DNA of 56,700 nucleotides from Pseudomonadota bacterium (GTDB taxonomy: Bacteria; Pseudomonadota; Alphaproteobacteria; Rhizobiales; Xanthobacteraceae), in assembly GCA_018971625.1 (NCBI GenBank), contig JAGXAJ010000021.1, forward strand, positions 1 through 56,700, in the 5' to 3' direction. Of this stretch, positions 36,036 through 45,850 are shown piece after piece. Positions within the stretch are counted from its first letter, which is position 1; each line of letters opens with the position of its first letter. Under the pieces are notes generated by a model. It made no database searches. It was not told the DNA's origin and worked only from the letters and a program-made list of their open reading frames with translations. Made by a program: the position numbers and the translations under genes.

Positions 36036-37619
36036 TCATTGCAATCCCACCCGCCGAACGGCAACCAGGATCCCGATGAAGGTTGCGGCGATAATCCAGA
36101 GCGCCACGGTGCGCCAGCGGCTCTTGCGGCCCTCGGCCCGGCTCATCGCGGCGATCGTTTCGGGCGCCAACGTCAGGCCTTCCCGGGTCATGCTTTCGAG
36201 CTGCTCCAGCACGGCCACCGAGCGGGACATGATTGTCGGCAGTCCGGTCAGCACCCGACCGATTTCGCCCGCGCCTAATACCGCACTCTGGACGCGGCCG
36301 ATCGGACCGAGATTGCGTTCGATCCATTCGCGCACCACGGGATCGGCGGTTTTCCACATGTCGAGCTTGGGATCGAAGCCTCGCGCGACGCCCTCGACCA
36401 CCACCATGGTCTTTTGCAGCAGGATCAACTCGGGCCGGGTCTGCATGTCGAACAGGCCGGTGACCTCGAGCAGCAGCGTCAGCAGCTTCGCCATCGAGAT
36501 TTCTTCGGCGGTTCGGTTGTGGATCGGCTCGCCGATGGCGCGGATCGCTTGCGCGAAATTCTCAACCGAGTGGTGGCTGGGCACATAGCCAGCCTCGAAA
36601 TGCACTTCCGCTACGCGGCGATAGTCGCGCGTAATAAAGCCCAGCAGAATTTCGGCGAGGAAGCGCCGCTCCCTCAACCCGAGCCGACCCATGATGCCGA
36701 AATCGACCGCGACCAGGCGGCCCGCATCGTCGAGGAACAAATTGCCCGGATGCATGTCAGCATGAAAGAAACCGTCGCGCAGCGCATGGCGCAGGAAGCT
36801 CTGGATCACCTTGCGTCCGAGGTCGCGTAAATCGATCCGCGCCTGCTCAAGTCGCGCATGATCGCTGAGCGCGATGCCGTCAACCCACTCCATCGTCAGA
36901 ACATTATGCGTGGTCCGGTCCCAATCGACCTGGGGCACGCGAAAATCCGGATCGTCGCGGGTATTTTCCGCCATCTCGGAAAGGGCCGCGGCTTCCAGCC
37001 GCAAATCCATTTCCATCGCCACCGAGCGCGACATGGTGTTGATGACTTCGACCAGCCGCAGCCGGCGCGCCTCGGCCGAATGCGCCTCCGCCTTGTGGGC
37101 GACAAAGAAGAAATCGCCGAGGTCGCGGCGGAAACGCGCGGCGACATGGGGCCTGAGCACCTTGACCGCGACCGCCTTGCGGACGCCGTCGCGTTCGGTC
37201 TCGCCGCGATGCACCTGTGCGATCGAGGCTGCCGCAACCGGGGGACCAAAGCTTGCAAATGCCTGTGAAACAGGACGTTCCAGCGAGGTCGCGATCACGG
37301 CCTCGGCCTCGGCTTGCGAGAACGGCGGCAGCCGATCCTGCAGGCTTTCGAGGTCTCGCGCCATGATGACACCGACCACGTCGGGCCGGGTGGCAAGGAA
37401 TTGTCCGAGCTTGAGATAGGCCGGCCCCAGCCGCGTCAGCGCGCGCGATAGCCGCGGGCCGGCCTTGGCGCCCGGCCGTTCGATCAGCCGGGCGATACGC
37501 AGAGCGAGTTGTCCGGGTGGCGGCACCAGGCTCGGATCGACCACGCCGAACACGCCTTCGCGCGCGAACACGAAGGTGGCGCGGGCGAGCCGCGCGATAT
37601 GCGTGATCGCTGAAATCAC
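36036..37619 (-). CDS. ubiB: UbiB protein kinase-like ubiquinone biosynthesis factor
   Basis: An atypical kinase/ATPase of the ABC1/ADCK family needed for ubiquinone synthesis, acting at the inner membrane. The 527-aa product shows the KxGQ motif in [20 protein letters not shown], the alanine-rich loop [21 protein letters not shown], the catalytic [16 protein letters not shown] and [18 protein letters not shown]-terminal membrane segment is visible ([18 protein letters not shown]). The GTG start overlaps the ubiE TGA (GTGA). The ubiE-ubiB order is general in alphaproteobacteria. Confidence 0.96.
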   Translation of the reverse strand: MISAITHIARLARATFVFAREGVFGVVDPSLVPPPGQLALRIARLIERPGAKAGPRLSRALTRLGPAYLKLGQFLATRPDVVGVIMARDLESLQDRLPPFSQAEAEAVIATSLERPVSQAFASFGPPVAAASIAQVHRGETERDGVRKAVAVKVLRPHVAARFRRDLGDFFFVAHKAEAHSAEARRLRLVEVINTMSRSVAMEMDLRLEAAALSEMAENTRDDPDFRVPQVDWDRTTHNVLTMEWVDGIALSDHARLEQARIDLRDLGRKVIQSFLRHALRDGFFHADMHPGNLFLDDAGRLVAVDFGIMGRLGLRERRFLAEILLGFITRDYRRVAEVHFEAGYVPSHHSVENFAQAIRAIGEPIHNRTAEEISMAKLLTLLLEVTGLFDMQTRPELILLQKTMVVVEGVARGFDPKLDMWKTADPVVREWIERNLGPIGRVQSAVLGAGEIGRVLTGLPTIMSRSVAVLEQLESMTREGLTLAPETIAAMSRAEGRKSRWRTVALWIIAATFIGILVAVRRVGLQ

Positions 37620-38377
37620 AGACGCCAGCCCGAATGCAGCGCCACAATGCCGCCGGACAGGCTTTGCCAGTTCACGCGCGCAAAGCCGGCGGCGCGGATC
37701 ATCTCGGCGAAAGCTGCCGGTTTGGGAAATTTACGGATGGATTCGACGAGGTACTGGTAGGATTCGGCATCACCGGTCACGGCGCGGCCGAGCGGCGGAA
37801 TCACCTTGAACGAAAACAGATCATAGAGGCGGTCGAGACCCGGAACGTCGACGGTCGAAAATTCCAGGCACAGGAAGCGGCTGCCGGGCTTCAGTACGCG
37901 GTAGGCTTCCGTCAGCGCGAGGTCGATTCGCGGCACGTTGCGAATCCCAAATGCGATGGTGTAGGCGTCGAACGCATTGTTCGGAAACGCCAGCGCCTCG
38001 GCATTGCCCTCAACGAACGACACCTGATGCTCGAGGTGACGCGCGGCAGCACGCTCGCGGCCGACGGCGAGCATGTCCGAATTGATGTCGCAAACGGTTG
38101 CCCGAAAGCCCGTGCCCGCAGCCCTGGCGGCGCGAAAAGCGATATCGCCGGTCCCGCCGGCGACATCGAGCAGCGAGAAGGGCGCCTCGCCACGAGGTGG
38201 ATTGAGTGCGTTGATCATCACGTCTTTCCAGACGCGATGCAGGCCCGCGGACATCAGATCGTTCATCAGGTCATAGCGCTGCGCCACGCTGTGAAACACG
38301 TCGTTCACCAGCGTCTGCTTGTCGCCCAAGGGGACGTCCCTGAAGCCGAAATGCGTGGTTTGGTCGGGCCGATCCAT
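37616..38377 (-). CDS. ubiE: Ubiquinone/menaquinone methyltransferase UbiE
   Basis: A C-methyltransferase of the ubiquinone pathway that uses S-adenosylmethionine. The 253-aa product has [20 protein letters not shown], the SAM-binding [40 protein letters not shown] and the ending [17 protein letters not shown], all typical. The ATG at 38377 follows GGAG by 8 bases. It heads the minus-strand run ubiE-ubiB-coaBC-dut and is divergent from mutM; the 80-base gap between them must hold both promoters. Confidence 0.96.
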   Translation of the reverse strand: MDRPDQTTHFGFRDVPLGDKQTLVNDVFHSVAQRYDLMNDLMSAGLHRVWKDVMINALNPPRGEAPFSLLDVAGGTGDIAFRAARAAGTGFRATVCDINSDMLAVGRERAAARHLEHQVSFVEGNAEALAFPNNAFDAYTIAFGIRNVPRIDLALTEAYRVLKPGSRFLCLEFSTVDVPGLDRLYDLFSFKVIPPLGRAVTGDAESYQYLVESIRKFPKPAAFAEMIRAAGFARVNWQSLSGGIVALHSGWRL

Positions 38378-38457
38378 CAACTCATCTCCATTCCCGGACC
38401 ATAGCGCGCCCGCCGCAATGGCGCTATCACGTCAGGTCCACAAGGTGAACGCTCCCC

Positions 38458-39339
38458 ATGCCTGAATTGCCCGAAGTCGAGACCGTCCGCCGCGGCCTGC
38501 AGCCGGCCATGGAGGGGTCGAAGATCGTCAGGGCCGAGGCCCGGCGCAAAGACCTGCGATTTCCCTTTCAAAAGGATTTTATCCCGCGGCTACAGGGACA
38601 GACCGTCACCGGCCTCGGCCGTCGTGCCAAATACCTGTTGGCCGATCTGGGGTCAGGCGACGTGCTGCTGATGCATCTGGGTATGTCCGGCTCGTTCCGC
38701 GTCGTGCAGGACGAGGAGACCAAAGCGCCCGGCCAATTCCACTACCCGCGCAGCGAGAACCGCGCCCACGACCACGTGGTCTTCCACATGTCGTCGGGCA
38801 GCACGGTGATTTTCAATGACCCGCGCCGTTTCGGCTACATGAAAATCATCGCCCGCACGGCGCTGGAAGACGAACCGCTGTTGAAGGGGCTCGGTCCGGA
38901 ACCGCTCGGCAATGAATTCGACGCCGCGATGCTGGCGCGCTCCTGTGCCGGCAGGAAGACCAGCCTGAAGGCGGCGTTGCTCGATCAGCGTGTGGTCGCG
39001 GGCCTCGGCAACATCTATGTCTGCGAGGCGTTGTTTCGCTCGCATCTGTCGCCGAAGCGGTTGGCGTCGACAATGGCCGACAAAAAGAAGGAGCCGACCG
39101 ATCACGCCAGGCGCCTTGTTACATCGATCCATGCGGTGCTCAACCAGGCCATCAAGGCGGGCGGCTCGTCGCTGCGGGACCATCGCCAGACCACAGGCGA
39201 ACTCGGTTATTTCCAGCATTCGTTCCAGGTCTATGACCGTGAAGGCGAGCAATGCCAGAGCGGTGGCTGCAGCGGGATCGTCAAACGCTTTACCCAGAAC
39301 GGGCGCTCGACCTTCTGGTGCCCGCACTGCCAGAAATAG
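38458..39339 (+). CDS. mutM: Formamidopyrimidine-DNA glycosylase (Fpg/MutM)
   Basis: It removes 8-oxoguanine and formamidopyrimidines from DNA with beta,delta-lyase activity. The N-terminus [14 protein letters not shown] provides the catalytic Pro2 and Glu3. The helix-two-turn-helix region is [20 protein letters not shown]. The C-terminal zinc finger is present with four cysteines (CQSGGC and CPHC, with NGRSTFW between). The 293-aa length is normal for alphaproteobacteria. Divergent from ubiE. Confidence 0.97.
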   Translation: MPELPEVETVRRGLQPAMEGSKIVRAEARRKDLRFPFQKDFIPRLQGQTVTGLGRRAKYLLADLGSGDVLLMHLGMSGSFRVVQDEETKAPGQFHYPRSENRAHDHVVFHMSSGSTVIFNDPRRFGYMKIIARTALEDEPLLKGLGPEPLGNEFDAAMLARSCAGRKTSLKAALLDQRVVAGLGNIYVCEALFRSHLSPKRLASTMADKKKEPTDHARRLVTSIHAVLNQAIKAGGSSLRDHRQTTGELGYFQHSFQVYDREGEQCQSGGCSGIVKRFTQNGRSTFWCPHCQK

Positions 39340-39528
39340 GACAACAGGAGCAGAGGCCATTAGCTCGCTCGAGCGAGCGGTTTGGGCTGGCGCGATACGC
39401 GGAAATAGCCATCAACCGAAACAAAAAATACGATCTGCGAAGTTTTTTAGAACAGACGAGGTCTTGAATGCCGGGTCGCTCCTGAAGTTAAATCCTGCGG
39501 GCGGCTGAAAGGAAAGACGAGGAGAGCC

Positions 39529-39975
39529 ATGAGCTTTGCACGGATCGCGACGTCGGTCGCTATCTTCACGCTACTGTCGGCAACCGGCGCGACGGCCAAG
39601 CCGATCGCCGTCAGCACCGATACCAATTTGCGGAAGTCGGCCGGTACCGACAGCGATGTTCTGACGCTGATTCCCAAGGGTACTACGGTCGAGATCGGCA
39701 AGTGCAACAATGGCTGGTGCGAAGCCTCCCTGAATGGAAAGGACGGCTTTGTGATCGCCCGGAACGTCGGCATGGCTCCTGCGCGCAGGCCACCGCCGCG
39801 CCGCAGACCGGCCGTCGTCGAAGGGGAAATCGTTGACGAGCCCCCCGTCGTCTATGGCCCACCGCGCGCCTATATCGTGCCGCCGCCGGTCTATTACGGC
39901 TACGGTTATGGTCCGTACTACGGTTACGGCTGGGGTTACAGAGGTTGGGGCTGGGGTTGGGGACGGCGCTGGTAG
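39529..39975 (+). CDS. Secreted SH3b-domain protein with Gly/Tyr/Trp-rich tail
   Basis: A 148-aa protein with a signal peptide (RIATSVAIFTLLSATGATA). A bacterial SH3 domain spans about residues 25-82 (VSTDTNLRKSAGTDSDVLTL, CNNGWCEASLNGKDGFV). The tail is first proline/arginine-rich (ARRPPPRRRPAVV) and then an aromatic low-complexity run of YGYG, WGY and WGWG units ending GRRW. SH3b domains often bind cell wall. AGGAG lies about 8 bases before the ATG. Convergent with the protease-like gene after a 13-base gap; role unknown. Confidence 0.8.
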   Translation: MSFARIATSVAIFTLLSATGATAKPIAVSTDTNLRKSAGTDSDVLTLIPKGTTVEIGKCNNGWCEASLNGKDGFVIARNVGMAPARRPPPRRRPAVVEGEIVDEPPVVYGPPRAYIVPPPVYYGYGYGPYYGYGWGYRGWGWGWGRRW

Positions 39976-39988
39976 AAGCGGTTCGCCT

Positions 39989-41359
39989 TTACTTTCGCAC
40001 GCAAATCACCCGCACGATAGCTGACCTTGCATCCGTCGCTGCGCCTGTTGCGATAACGCCATTGGTCTTGAGAAAATCGCGCAAGGTATCGGCAGACACC
40101 AGCACGGCCTGTACGGCTGGCGCGGCATTCGCAGGTCCTGCCACCAGCAGCGGCTTCAACAGCGCGATGCCGGCGAATGTGCCGTCATTGTTGCGCGCGG
40201 CTGCGCCGGAAAAGCCGAGCCCCGGGGCCGGTGACAATGCAAGATCGCTAGCGGTTCCGACCGGGCTTACCGACGCCTTGACGCTGCTGATAGCCGTGCT
40301 GCCGGCCTGGTTCTGCGGATCGGCGATGCCGGTCAGCTCGACGCTCGATTTTGCTGTGCTGCCCGCGATGTCGAGCGGTTTCAGGCCGCGTGCGCCGTAG
40401 ATGCGCAACAGCGCCAGATCATGGTCCTTGTCCTCGGCGACGCGATCGGCATTGCCGAAGCCCGCGATTACGATCGCAAGGCAGCCATCGGTGACCTGAC
40501 GATCGGCGACAATGGCGCCGTCTTCGCTGACGACGATCCCGGTGCCGTATTCGACGGTCTTGCGCGGCGCCGGACCCGCGAGCTGGACGCCGGATGGAAA
40601 CGGATTGAACGCACTCGACATGGCGATCACCACCGGCTCGACCGTGTTCTCGGTGGCCTGATCGTACAGGATGGTGAGGATGCGAACCTCGTCGCCCTTG
40701 AACGTGCCGCGCACGTAGAACTTCTTCAGGCCCTGCAGACCCGACAGCACGAAGAAGTCCGGCTTGACCACGGTATAGTCGATCGTGCGGCCTGCCGGTT
40801 CTTTCTTCTCCCGCTCGGCAAGTTTGGCCATGTTGGGGCTCGCTTCCTTGCGCCGGGCCAGGACCACCTGGATGGTCCCGGTCGGTGAACTCCATTTGGT
40901 GCCATTGGCGTCGCTCGATTGCTGTGGCACCAGCTTGCCCGGGATGCCGAGTCGGACGCCGGTCACGCTATCGGTAACGATCTTCCAGCCGACATTCTCC
41001 CGGCGTCGCTTCGCGGTATCGGCGAGCGCGCCACGCTCCTGCGGATTAAGCACGCCGGTCTGCTTGCCGCCGCGCTGCTTCTGGAATTCCTTGATCGCGA
41101 CCACCATGCGGTCGCTGACCTCGCCCGTGATCGCGCCGTTATACTGGCCAACCCAGGCCAGATCCGACTGCAATGCCAGCCGTTCGGTCTGCGCCATTGT
41201 ATTGGCGGTATCCGCGGGGGCCTGCACCGAGGGGCGAGTTGGCGTGGTAGCGACCGTCTTGGGTTTGGCGCCGCGCGCGGTCATCTGGGCAGCGGCGGAT
41301 TGTGGGGCGGAAACCCCCAAGGCCACCGATATCAATGTTGCCGTCAGCATCGATCTCAT
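39989..41359 (-). CDS. Secreted PG-binding and trypsin-like serine protease-like protein
   Basis: A 456-aa protein with a signal peptide ending near APQSAAAQ. A peptidoglycan-binding-like domain follows (LAWVGQYNGAITGEVSDRMV, QTGVLNPQERGALADTAK). After a middle region, a trypsin-like fold begins at GTGIVVSEDGAIVADRQVTD. The aspartate (KDHDLALLRI) and a serine (GLGFSGAAAR) are where expected, but the usual histidine position of the TNxHVV segment reads ADRQVT. It is therefore possibly inactive. The ATG at 41359 follows GGAG. No regulator is visible. Confidence 0.75.
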   Translation of the reverse strand: MRSMLTATLISVALGVSAPQSAAAQMTARGAKPKTVATTPTRPSVQAPADTANTMAQTERLALQSDLAWVGQYNGAITGEVSDRMVVAIKEFQKQRGGKQTGVLNPQERGALADTAKRRRENVGWKIVTDSVTGVRLGIPGKLVPQQSSDANGTKWSSPTGTIQVVLARRKEASPNMAKLAEREKKEPAGRTIDYTVVKPDFFVLSGLQGLKKFYVRGTFKGDEVRILTILYDQATENTVEPVVIAMSSAFNPFPSGVQLAGPAPRKTVEYGTGIVVSEDGAIVADRQVTDGCLAIVIAGFGNADRVAEDKDHDLALLRIYGARGLKPLDIAGSTAKSSVELTGIADPQNQAGSTAISSVKASVSPVGTASDLALSPAPGLGFSGAAARNNDGTFAGIALLKPLLVAGPANAAPAVQAVLVSADTLRDFLKTNGVIATGAATDARSAIVRVICVRK

Positions 41360-41528
41360 GACAAATCCAGCTCCATTGACGCGTGGGCAATTAAGCACAT
41401 CTGATTGGTCGGCAATAGCAGGTCATGTTAAGGGCGGGGATGCGGCACATGAACCGGGACCCGTAAGGATGCACTCCTGACCGTGAGCACGGGACAATTA
41501 TGATGAAGCAGAAGGAAATGGATCGACG

Positions 41529-42329
41529 ATGCTGAGTGCCGACGAGCTTGAACGCTACGCTCGCCATATCGTGCTGCGCGAAGTCGGCGGTCCGGGCCAG
41601 CTCGCGCTGCAGGAAGCCTCGATTCTGGTCATCGGCGCGGGCGGCCTCGGCGCACCGGCGCTGATGTATCTCGCCGCCGCCGGCGTCGGCACGCTCGGCG
41701 TGGTCGATGACGACGTTGTGTCGCTGTCCAATCTGCAACGCCAGATCATTCATACCACGCCCGATATCGGCCGGCGCAAGGTCGACAGCGCGGCAGAGCA
41801 GATTCACGCGCTCAATCCCCATGTCCGGTTCGCTGCGCACGCCACGCGGCTCACCGCCGGCAATGCGCTGTCGCTGATCGGCGGATACGATCTGGTGCTC
41901 GACGGTTCCGACAATTTCGAAACGCGCTATCTGGTTTCGGATGCGTGTTTTCTCGCCGGCCTGCCGCTGATCACAGCCGCGCTTGGCATGTTCGATGGAT
42001 CGCTGACCACCATCCGCGCGCATGAAAAGAACGCCGACGGCCAGTTCAATCCGACCTATCGCTGCCTGTTTCCCGAACCGCCGCCGGCGGGTACGGTGCC
42101 GGCCTGCGCCGAAGCGGGCGTGATGGGCGCGCTGGCCGGCGTGCTGGGATCGATGATGGCGCTGGAGGCCATCCGCGAAATCGTCGGCTTCGGCGAGGGC
42201 CTGGTGGGGCGGCTGTTGATGCTGGACGCGCGCACGATGCGGTTCGAAACCTTGCGCTACCGGCGCGATCCGGCGAATCCGCTCAACGGCGATACGCTCG
42301 TAATCACCGATTTGAGCGGGCACCGCTGA
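41529..42329 (+). CDS. moeB: Molybdopterin-synthase adenylyltransferase (MoeB/HesA/ThiF family)
   Basis: An E1-like enzyme that adenylates the C-terminal glycine of MoaD (or ThiS) before sulfur transfer. The 266-aa product has the ATP loop VIGAGGLGAPALMYLA (residues about 34-49), VVDDDVVSLSNLQRQ, DLVLDGSDNFETRYLV and the cysteine loop TVPACAEAGVMGALAGVLGS. There is no C-terminal rhodanese domain. The C-terminal zinc CxxC pair is not seen, and only an earlier cysteine (YRCLFP) is present. No moaD or thiS is adjacent, so MoeB or ThiF cannot be decided from context, but length and order favour MoeB. Confidence 0.85.
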   Translation: MLSADELERYARHIVLREVGGPGQLALQEASILVIGAGGLGAPALMYLAAAGVGTLGVVDDDVVSLSNLQRQIIHTTPDIGRRKVDSAAEQIHALNPHVRFAAHATRLTAGNALSLIGGYDLVLDGSDNFETRYLVSDACFLAGLPLITAALGMFDGSLTTIRAHEKNADGQFNPTYRCLFPEPPPAGTVPACAEAGVMGALAGVLGSMMALEAIREIVGFGEGLVGRLLMLDARTMRFETLRYRRDPANPLNGDTLVITDLSGHR

Positions 42330-42403
42330 GGATCACGAAGGCGGCGCCAGCCCCGCCGCCGGTGTCCGGCGCTTTTCTCGTGTTTGTCGGCAAATGGCGC
42401 AAA

Positions 42404-42441
42404 GGAAAACGACGCAGGCGCAAGCCGGTGCGCCTTGCGTC
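42404..42441 (-). terminator. Terminator after the 2-hydroxyacid dehydrogenase gene
   Basis: On the minus strand GACGCA-A-GGCGCA pairs with TGCGCC-TGCGTC around CCGGCT, with a single bulge, and is followed by GTTTTCC. It lies 5 bases after the stop of the gene at 42446. Confidence 0.7.
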
Positions 42442-42445
42442 GACG

Positions 42446-43447
42446 TCACAGCATGCTGGGCAGAACGCGGTCCGGCGGCTTGTGGTTGTCGAGGAAGGTA
42501 CGGATGTTGATGATCACCTTCTCGCCCATTTCGACGCGGCCTTCGATGGTGGCCGAGCCCATATGCGGCAGCAGCGTGACCTTGCCGGCGCGCGCCAATC
42601 GGACCAGCTTGGGATTTACCGCGGGCTCGTGCTCGTAGACGTCGAGGCCGGCGCCGGCGATCTCGCCGGTTTCGATCAGCTTGATCAGCGTCTCCTCGTC
42701 GATCACCTCGCCGCGCGCGGTGTTGACGATATAGGTATCCTTGCGGATCAGCTTTAGCCGCCGCGCCGACAGCAGATGGAAGGTCGCCGGCGTGTGCGGA
42801 CAATTCACCGAGATGATGTCCATCCGCGCCAGCATCTGGTCAAGGCTTTCCCAATAGGTCGCGCCGAGTTCGTCAGCGATGCGTGGCGCCACCGGGCGGC
42901 GGTTGTGGTAGTGGATCTGCAGACCGAAAGCGCGGGCCCGGCGTGCCACGGCCTGACCGATGCGGCCCATGCCGACAATGCCGAGCCGTTTTCCGCCGAT
43001 GCGATGGCCGAGCATCCATGTCGGCGACCAGCCGGGCCAGTTCTTGCCCTCGGTCAGGATCAAAGCGCCCTCGATCAGCCGGCGTGGCACCGCGAGAATC
43101 AGCGCCATCGTCATGTCGGCGGTGTCCTCGGTCAGCACTTTCGGCGTGTTGGTTACGGCGATGCCGCGCGCATGCGCCGCGATGACGTCGATATTGTCGA
43201 CGCCGTTGCCGAAATTGGCGATCAGCCTCAGCTTGCAGTCGGGCTGCTTGAGCAGTTCCTCGGTGATCTCGTCGGTGACGGTAGGCACCAGCACGTCGGC
43301 CTCGCGCACTGCCTCGGCAATCTGCTCTGGCGTCAACGGCGTATCGTCGAGATTAAGCCGGGCGTCGAACAACTCGCGCATGCGGGTCTCGATCGAGTCC
43401 GGCAGCTTGCGAGTGACGACAACGAGGGGCTTTTTCTTGATCGACAT
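42446..43447 (-). CDS. D-isomer specific 2-hydroxyacid dehydrogenase (GyaR/GhrB type)
   Basis: An NAD(P)-linked reductase of small 2-keto acids, most likely glyoxylate or hydroxypyruvate. The 333-aa product has the Rossmann motif GIVGMGRIGQAVA (about residues 157-169) and the catalytic triad Arg245 (NTARGEVID), Glu274 (VYEHEP) and His295 (LLPHMGSATIEGR). The absence of an ACT domain excludes SerA. The N-terminus MSIKKKPLVVVTRKLPD is family-like. It is convergent with moeB and divergent from the SH3 gene. Confidence 0.9.
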   Translation of the reverse strand: MSIKKKPLVVVTRKLPDSIETRMRELFDARLNLDDTPLTPEQIAEAVREADVLVPTVTDEITEELLKQPDCKLRLIANFGNGVDNIDVIAAHARGIAVTNTPKVLTEDTADMTMALILAVPRRLIEGALILTEGKNWPGWSPTWMLGHRIGGKRLGIVGMGRIGQAVARRARAFGLQIHYHNRRPVAPRIADELGATYWESLDQMLARMDIISVNCPHTPATFHLLSARRLKLIRKDTYIVNTARGEVIDEETLIKLIETGEIAGAGLDVYEHEPAVNPKLVRLARAGKVTLLPHMGSATIEGRVEMGEKVIINIRTFLDNHKPPDRVLPSML

Positions 43448-43777
43448 GTCCTGCTCTCGTGGGGTTTCGTTCAGACCTCATTAACCCGGTTGTTCGACAC
43501 TGCCGTTGCAGCGCGGTCCTGGCGTTTCCGTGGGGTTTCCTCGAGATTTCCCTTGGATTCCAAAGGAAAGTTTCGGGCTTGTGTCGTTTTCTTGCCGTTT
43601 CGTCCTCTCTAGCAGAAGGCCGGGCCAAGACAAGAACAACAACCCCGAAATGACGCGCCAAGGGGCCTGCGGGCACAGGGCGTTGAAGGAAGGCATTTCC
43701 GAGTACTCGCCCGGTTGTTTGGGGCCGGTGGCTCAACTCGTGGTTTTTGGGTTGAGATCTCGGCAGGAGACGAGTTG
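43448..43777. other. 330-base divergent intergenic region
   Basis: No gene is seen. It contains a near-palindrome TTTCCCTTGGATTCCAAAGG (43547-43566, extending to 43569), two copies of the word CGTGGGGTTTC 67 bases apart, and a CTCAAC/GTTGAG hairpin about 20 bases before the AGGAGA of the SH3 gene. These could be promoter or operator elements for the two divergent genes. Confidence 0.35.
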
Positions 43778-44305
43778 ATGGCGCTGGGACGGTTTTGTTT
43801 GGTGGTCGTGCTTGCCGGTGGTTGGCTGGGTGCTTCGGTCAGCTCGGGATTTTCAGCAAAAGACACCGCCGTCACCACCAGCGGGTTGCCGATTCCGCGC
43901 TATGTCAGCCTCAAATCCGATCGTGTGAACGTGCGGGCTGGTCCGACCAAGGACAACGACGTGGCCTGGGTCTACACCCGTGCCGGCCTGCCGGTTGAAA
44001 TCACGGCCGAGTTCGAGAATTGGCGCCGGGTGCGGGATTCCGAGGGTGCCGAAGGCTGGGTCTATCATTCGCTGCTATCGGGCCGCCGCACCGCGGTTGT
44101 TACCATGAAGAGCAAGGACGAACTGGCGCCGATCTACGATCGCGCCGACCAGACCAGCGCGGTCACCGCACGGCTGCAGGCCGGCGTCATCGCCCAGGTC
44201 AAGCACTGCGCCGCAGACTGGTGCCACGTCAGCGGCAACGGTTACGACGGCTGGATCGAACAGCAGCGGCTGTGGGGCGTCTATGCCGACGAGAAGGTGG
44301 ATTAG
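43778..44305 (+). CDS. Secreted SH3-domain protein
   Basis: A 175-aa exported protein. The signal peptide is ALGRFCLVVVLAGGWLGASV. Two SH3-like units follow: residues about 40-105 (PRYVSLKSDRVNVRAGPTKD, WRRVRDSEGAEGWVYHSLLS) and about 110-170 (DELAPIYDRADQTSAVTARL, ADWCHVSGNGYDGWIEQQRL), with two cysteines in the second. This is the conserved alphaproteobacterial SH3 (DUF1058-like) protein often found next to a hydroxyacid dehydrogenase gene. The ATG at 43778 follows AGGAGA by 8 bases. It may bind cell wall; no enzymatic residues are visible. Confidence 0.85.
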   Translation: MALGRFCLVVVLAGGWLGASVSSGFSAKDTAVTTSGLPIPRYVSLKSDRVNVRAGPTKDNDVAWVYTRAGLPVEITAEFENWRRVRDSEGAEGWVYHSLLSGRRTAVVTMKSKDELAPIYDRADQTSAVTARLQAGVIAQVKHCAADWCHVSGNGYDGWIEQQRLWGVYADEKVD

Positions 44306-44429
44306 CCCGCAAGTTGGCGGGAAAAAACCACCATCCGCGTTCGGCGCATCGCCGTCCTACGTTTTCAGGTACTTTGAAAAGGCGATGCCGGGACAGGCCC
44401 GGCGCGCGACACGATGATCGGATAGACGC

Positions 44430-44939
44430 TCAGCGCTTCTTGCGCAGCCGGACGACCATATCGACCCGGGAAATCTCGTAGCCTTCGGGAATCTCGGGCA
44501 TCTTCTGCAAGATCAGGTGCGGGTCGGGAATATCGACGAGCTCGTGGTTGTTCTCGAGATAGAAATGATGATGTGCCGAGACGTTAGTGTCGAAATAGGT
44601 CTTGGTCCCATCGACGCTGACCTGGCGCAGCAGGCCGGCATCGGTGAGCTGATTGAGGGTGTTGTAGACCGTTGCCAGCGACACCGGAACCTTGGCGAGG
44701 GTGGCCTCCTCGTACAGCATTTCCGCGGTCAGATGGCGCGCGCCCTTGCCGAACAACAGCCAGCCCAACGCCATGCGCTGACGGGTAGGACGCAGGCCCG
44801 CGGCCTGCAGCATTTCGTTGACGTCGTGCCACGGGCAACCGGTCAGCGCCGGTTGGCGCATCGCACCCCGGCCTATGACAGCATCATCATTCAGCGTCGA
44901 GTCGTCGTCATTCACATCCACGGTGGGCACCACATTCAC
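44430..44939 (-). CDS. irr: Iron response regulator Irr (Fur family)
   Basis: Irr accumulates under iron limitation and represses or activates heme and iron genes; in Bradyrhizobium it is destroyed when heme binds. The 169-aa product has both heme sites of the Bradyrhizobium protein: the heme regulatory motif GCPWHDV (Cys35-Pro36) and HHH at 123-125 (SAHHHFYLENNHELVD). The Fur-type winged helix includes LRPTRQRMALGWLLFGKG and VSLATVYNTLNQLTD. The N-terminal 26 residues are variable, so the exact start is uncertain. It is divergent from fabA across 299 bases. Confidence 0.96.
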   Translation of the reverse strand: MNVVPTVDVNDDDSTLNDDAVIGRGAMRQPALTGCPWHDVNEMLQAAGLRPTRQRMALGWLLFGKGARHLTAEMLYEEATLAKVPVSLATVYNTLNQLTDAGLLRQVSVDGTKTYFDTNVSAHHHFYLENNHELVDIPDPHLILQKMPEIPEGYEISRVDMVVRLRKKR

Positions 44940-45238
44940 GATCCAAGCACTATTTCACCGCAATATACGGGTCAAATTCGTCAGATGCAAGTTTTTCGCA
45001 ACTAGAACCAGGGCAGGAACCAGTGGCTACATGTGGCGATTTACCCTTGGTAGTCACGCTTTGCCGCCTGCAAGGCTTATGATAGAGAGCGCGCGGACCC
45101 GCCCATGCGATTTCTGCATAGGCGAGCGCCGGCCAAGGTCCTGACCTGTATTCTGGCCGAGCGGCAAGAATTGGCGCGCTTCCCCGCGAAAAGGGTCCAA
45201 AAAGTGCCCCATCGGGAATTTGAGAGAGGCTAGGCAGC
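44940..45238. promoter_or_regulatory. irr-fabA divergent promoter region
   Basis: This 299-base gap must carry the irr promoter and the fabA promoter. It has no open frame worth calling. I could not find a convincing iron-control element by eye. The fabA ribosome site GAGAGAGG lies near 45222-45229. Confidence 0.4.
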
Positions 45239-45769
45239 ATGCTGGATCGGCGCGGCGGTTATGAATACGAGGATTTGCTGGCATGTGCCCGGGGAGAGTT
45301 GTTCGGCCCTGGCAATGCCCAGTTGCCGCTACCTCCAATGCTGATGTTCGATCGAATCAGCGAAATTTCCGAGACCGCCGGCGAATACGGCAAGGGCTTG
45401 GTCCGCGCCGAACTCGATGTGAAGCCGGACCTGTGGTTTTTCGCCTGCCATTTCAAGAATGATCCAGTCATGCCGGGTTGTCTGGGCCTCGATGCGCTCT
45501 GGCAGATGGTCGGATTCTATCTGGGCTGGATCGGCGGCGAAGGACGCGGCCGGGCACTTGGGCTCGGCGAATTGAAGTTCTCAGGCCAGGTGCTGCCGAA
45601 CGTCCGCAAGGTTATGTACAACATCGATATCAAGCGGGTGATGCGCTCAAAGCTTGTGCTGGGCGTGGCCGACGGATGGCTTTCCATGGACGGCGAGATT
45701 ATCTATCGCGCAAAGGATTTGAAGGTTGGGCTGTTCAAGCAAGGTGCTGAACCGCACGCCGGAGCGTAA
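45239..45769 (+). CDS. fabA: 3-hydroxydecanoyl-ACP dehydratase/isomerase FabA
   Basis: FabA dehydrates 3-hydroxydecanoyl-ACP and isomerises the product to the cis-3 form, starting unsaturated fatty-acid synthesis. The 176-aa hot-dog protein has the catalytic His71 and Asp85 in [34 protein letters not shown] and [15 protein letters not shown] are family blocks. It starts the fabA-fabB-fabI operon, the standard alphaproteobacterial unsaturated-lipid cluster. Confidence 0.96.
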   Translation: MLDRRGGYEYEDLLACARGELFGPGNAQLPLPPMLMFDRISEISETAGEYGKGLVRAELDVKPDLWFFACHFKNDPVMPGCLGLDALWQMVGFYLGWIGGEGRGRALGLGELKFSGQVLPNVRKVMYNIDIKRVMRSKLVLGVADGWLSMDGEIIYRAKDLKVGLFKQGAEPHAGA

Positions 45770-45850
45770 GACCGTTGTTCCGGTCGACAGAACGGTTTTC
45801 GCGATGACCAGGATAAATGTACAAGAGCGTAACGAGAGGACGAGGCGATC

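Noticed and set aside
38653..39360. Minus-strand open frame of 235 codons inside mutM
   Set aside because: mutM is complete with catalytic Pro2 and zinc finger on the plus strand, so this is a shadow.
41391..42323. Minus-strand open frame of 310 codons
   Set aside because: Shadow of moeB; no ribosome site and no conserved motif.
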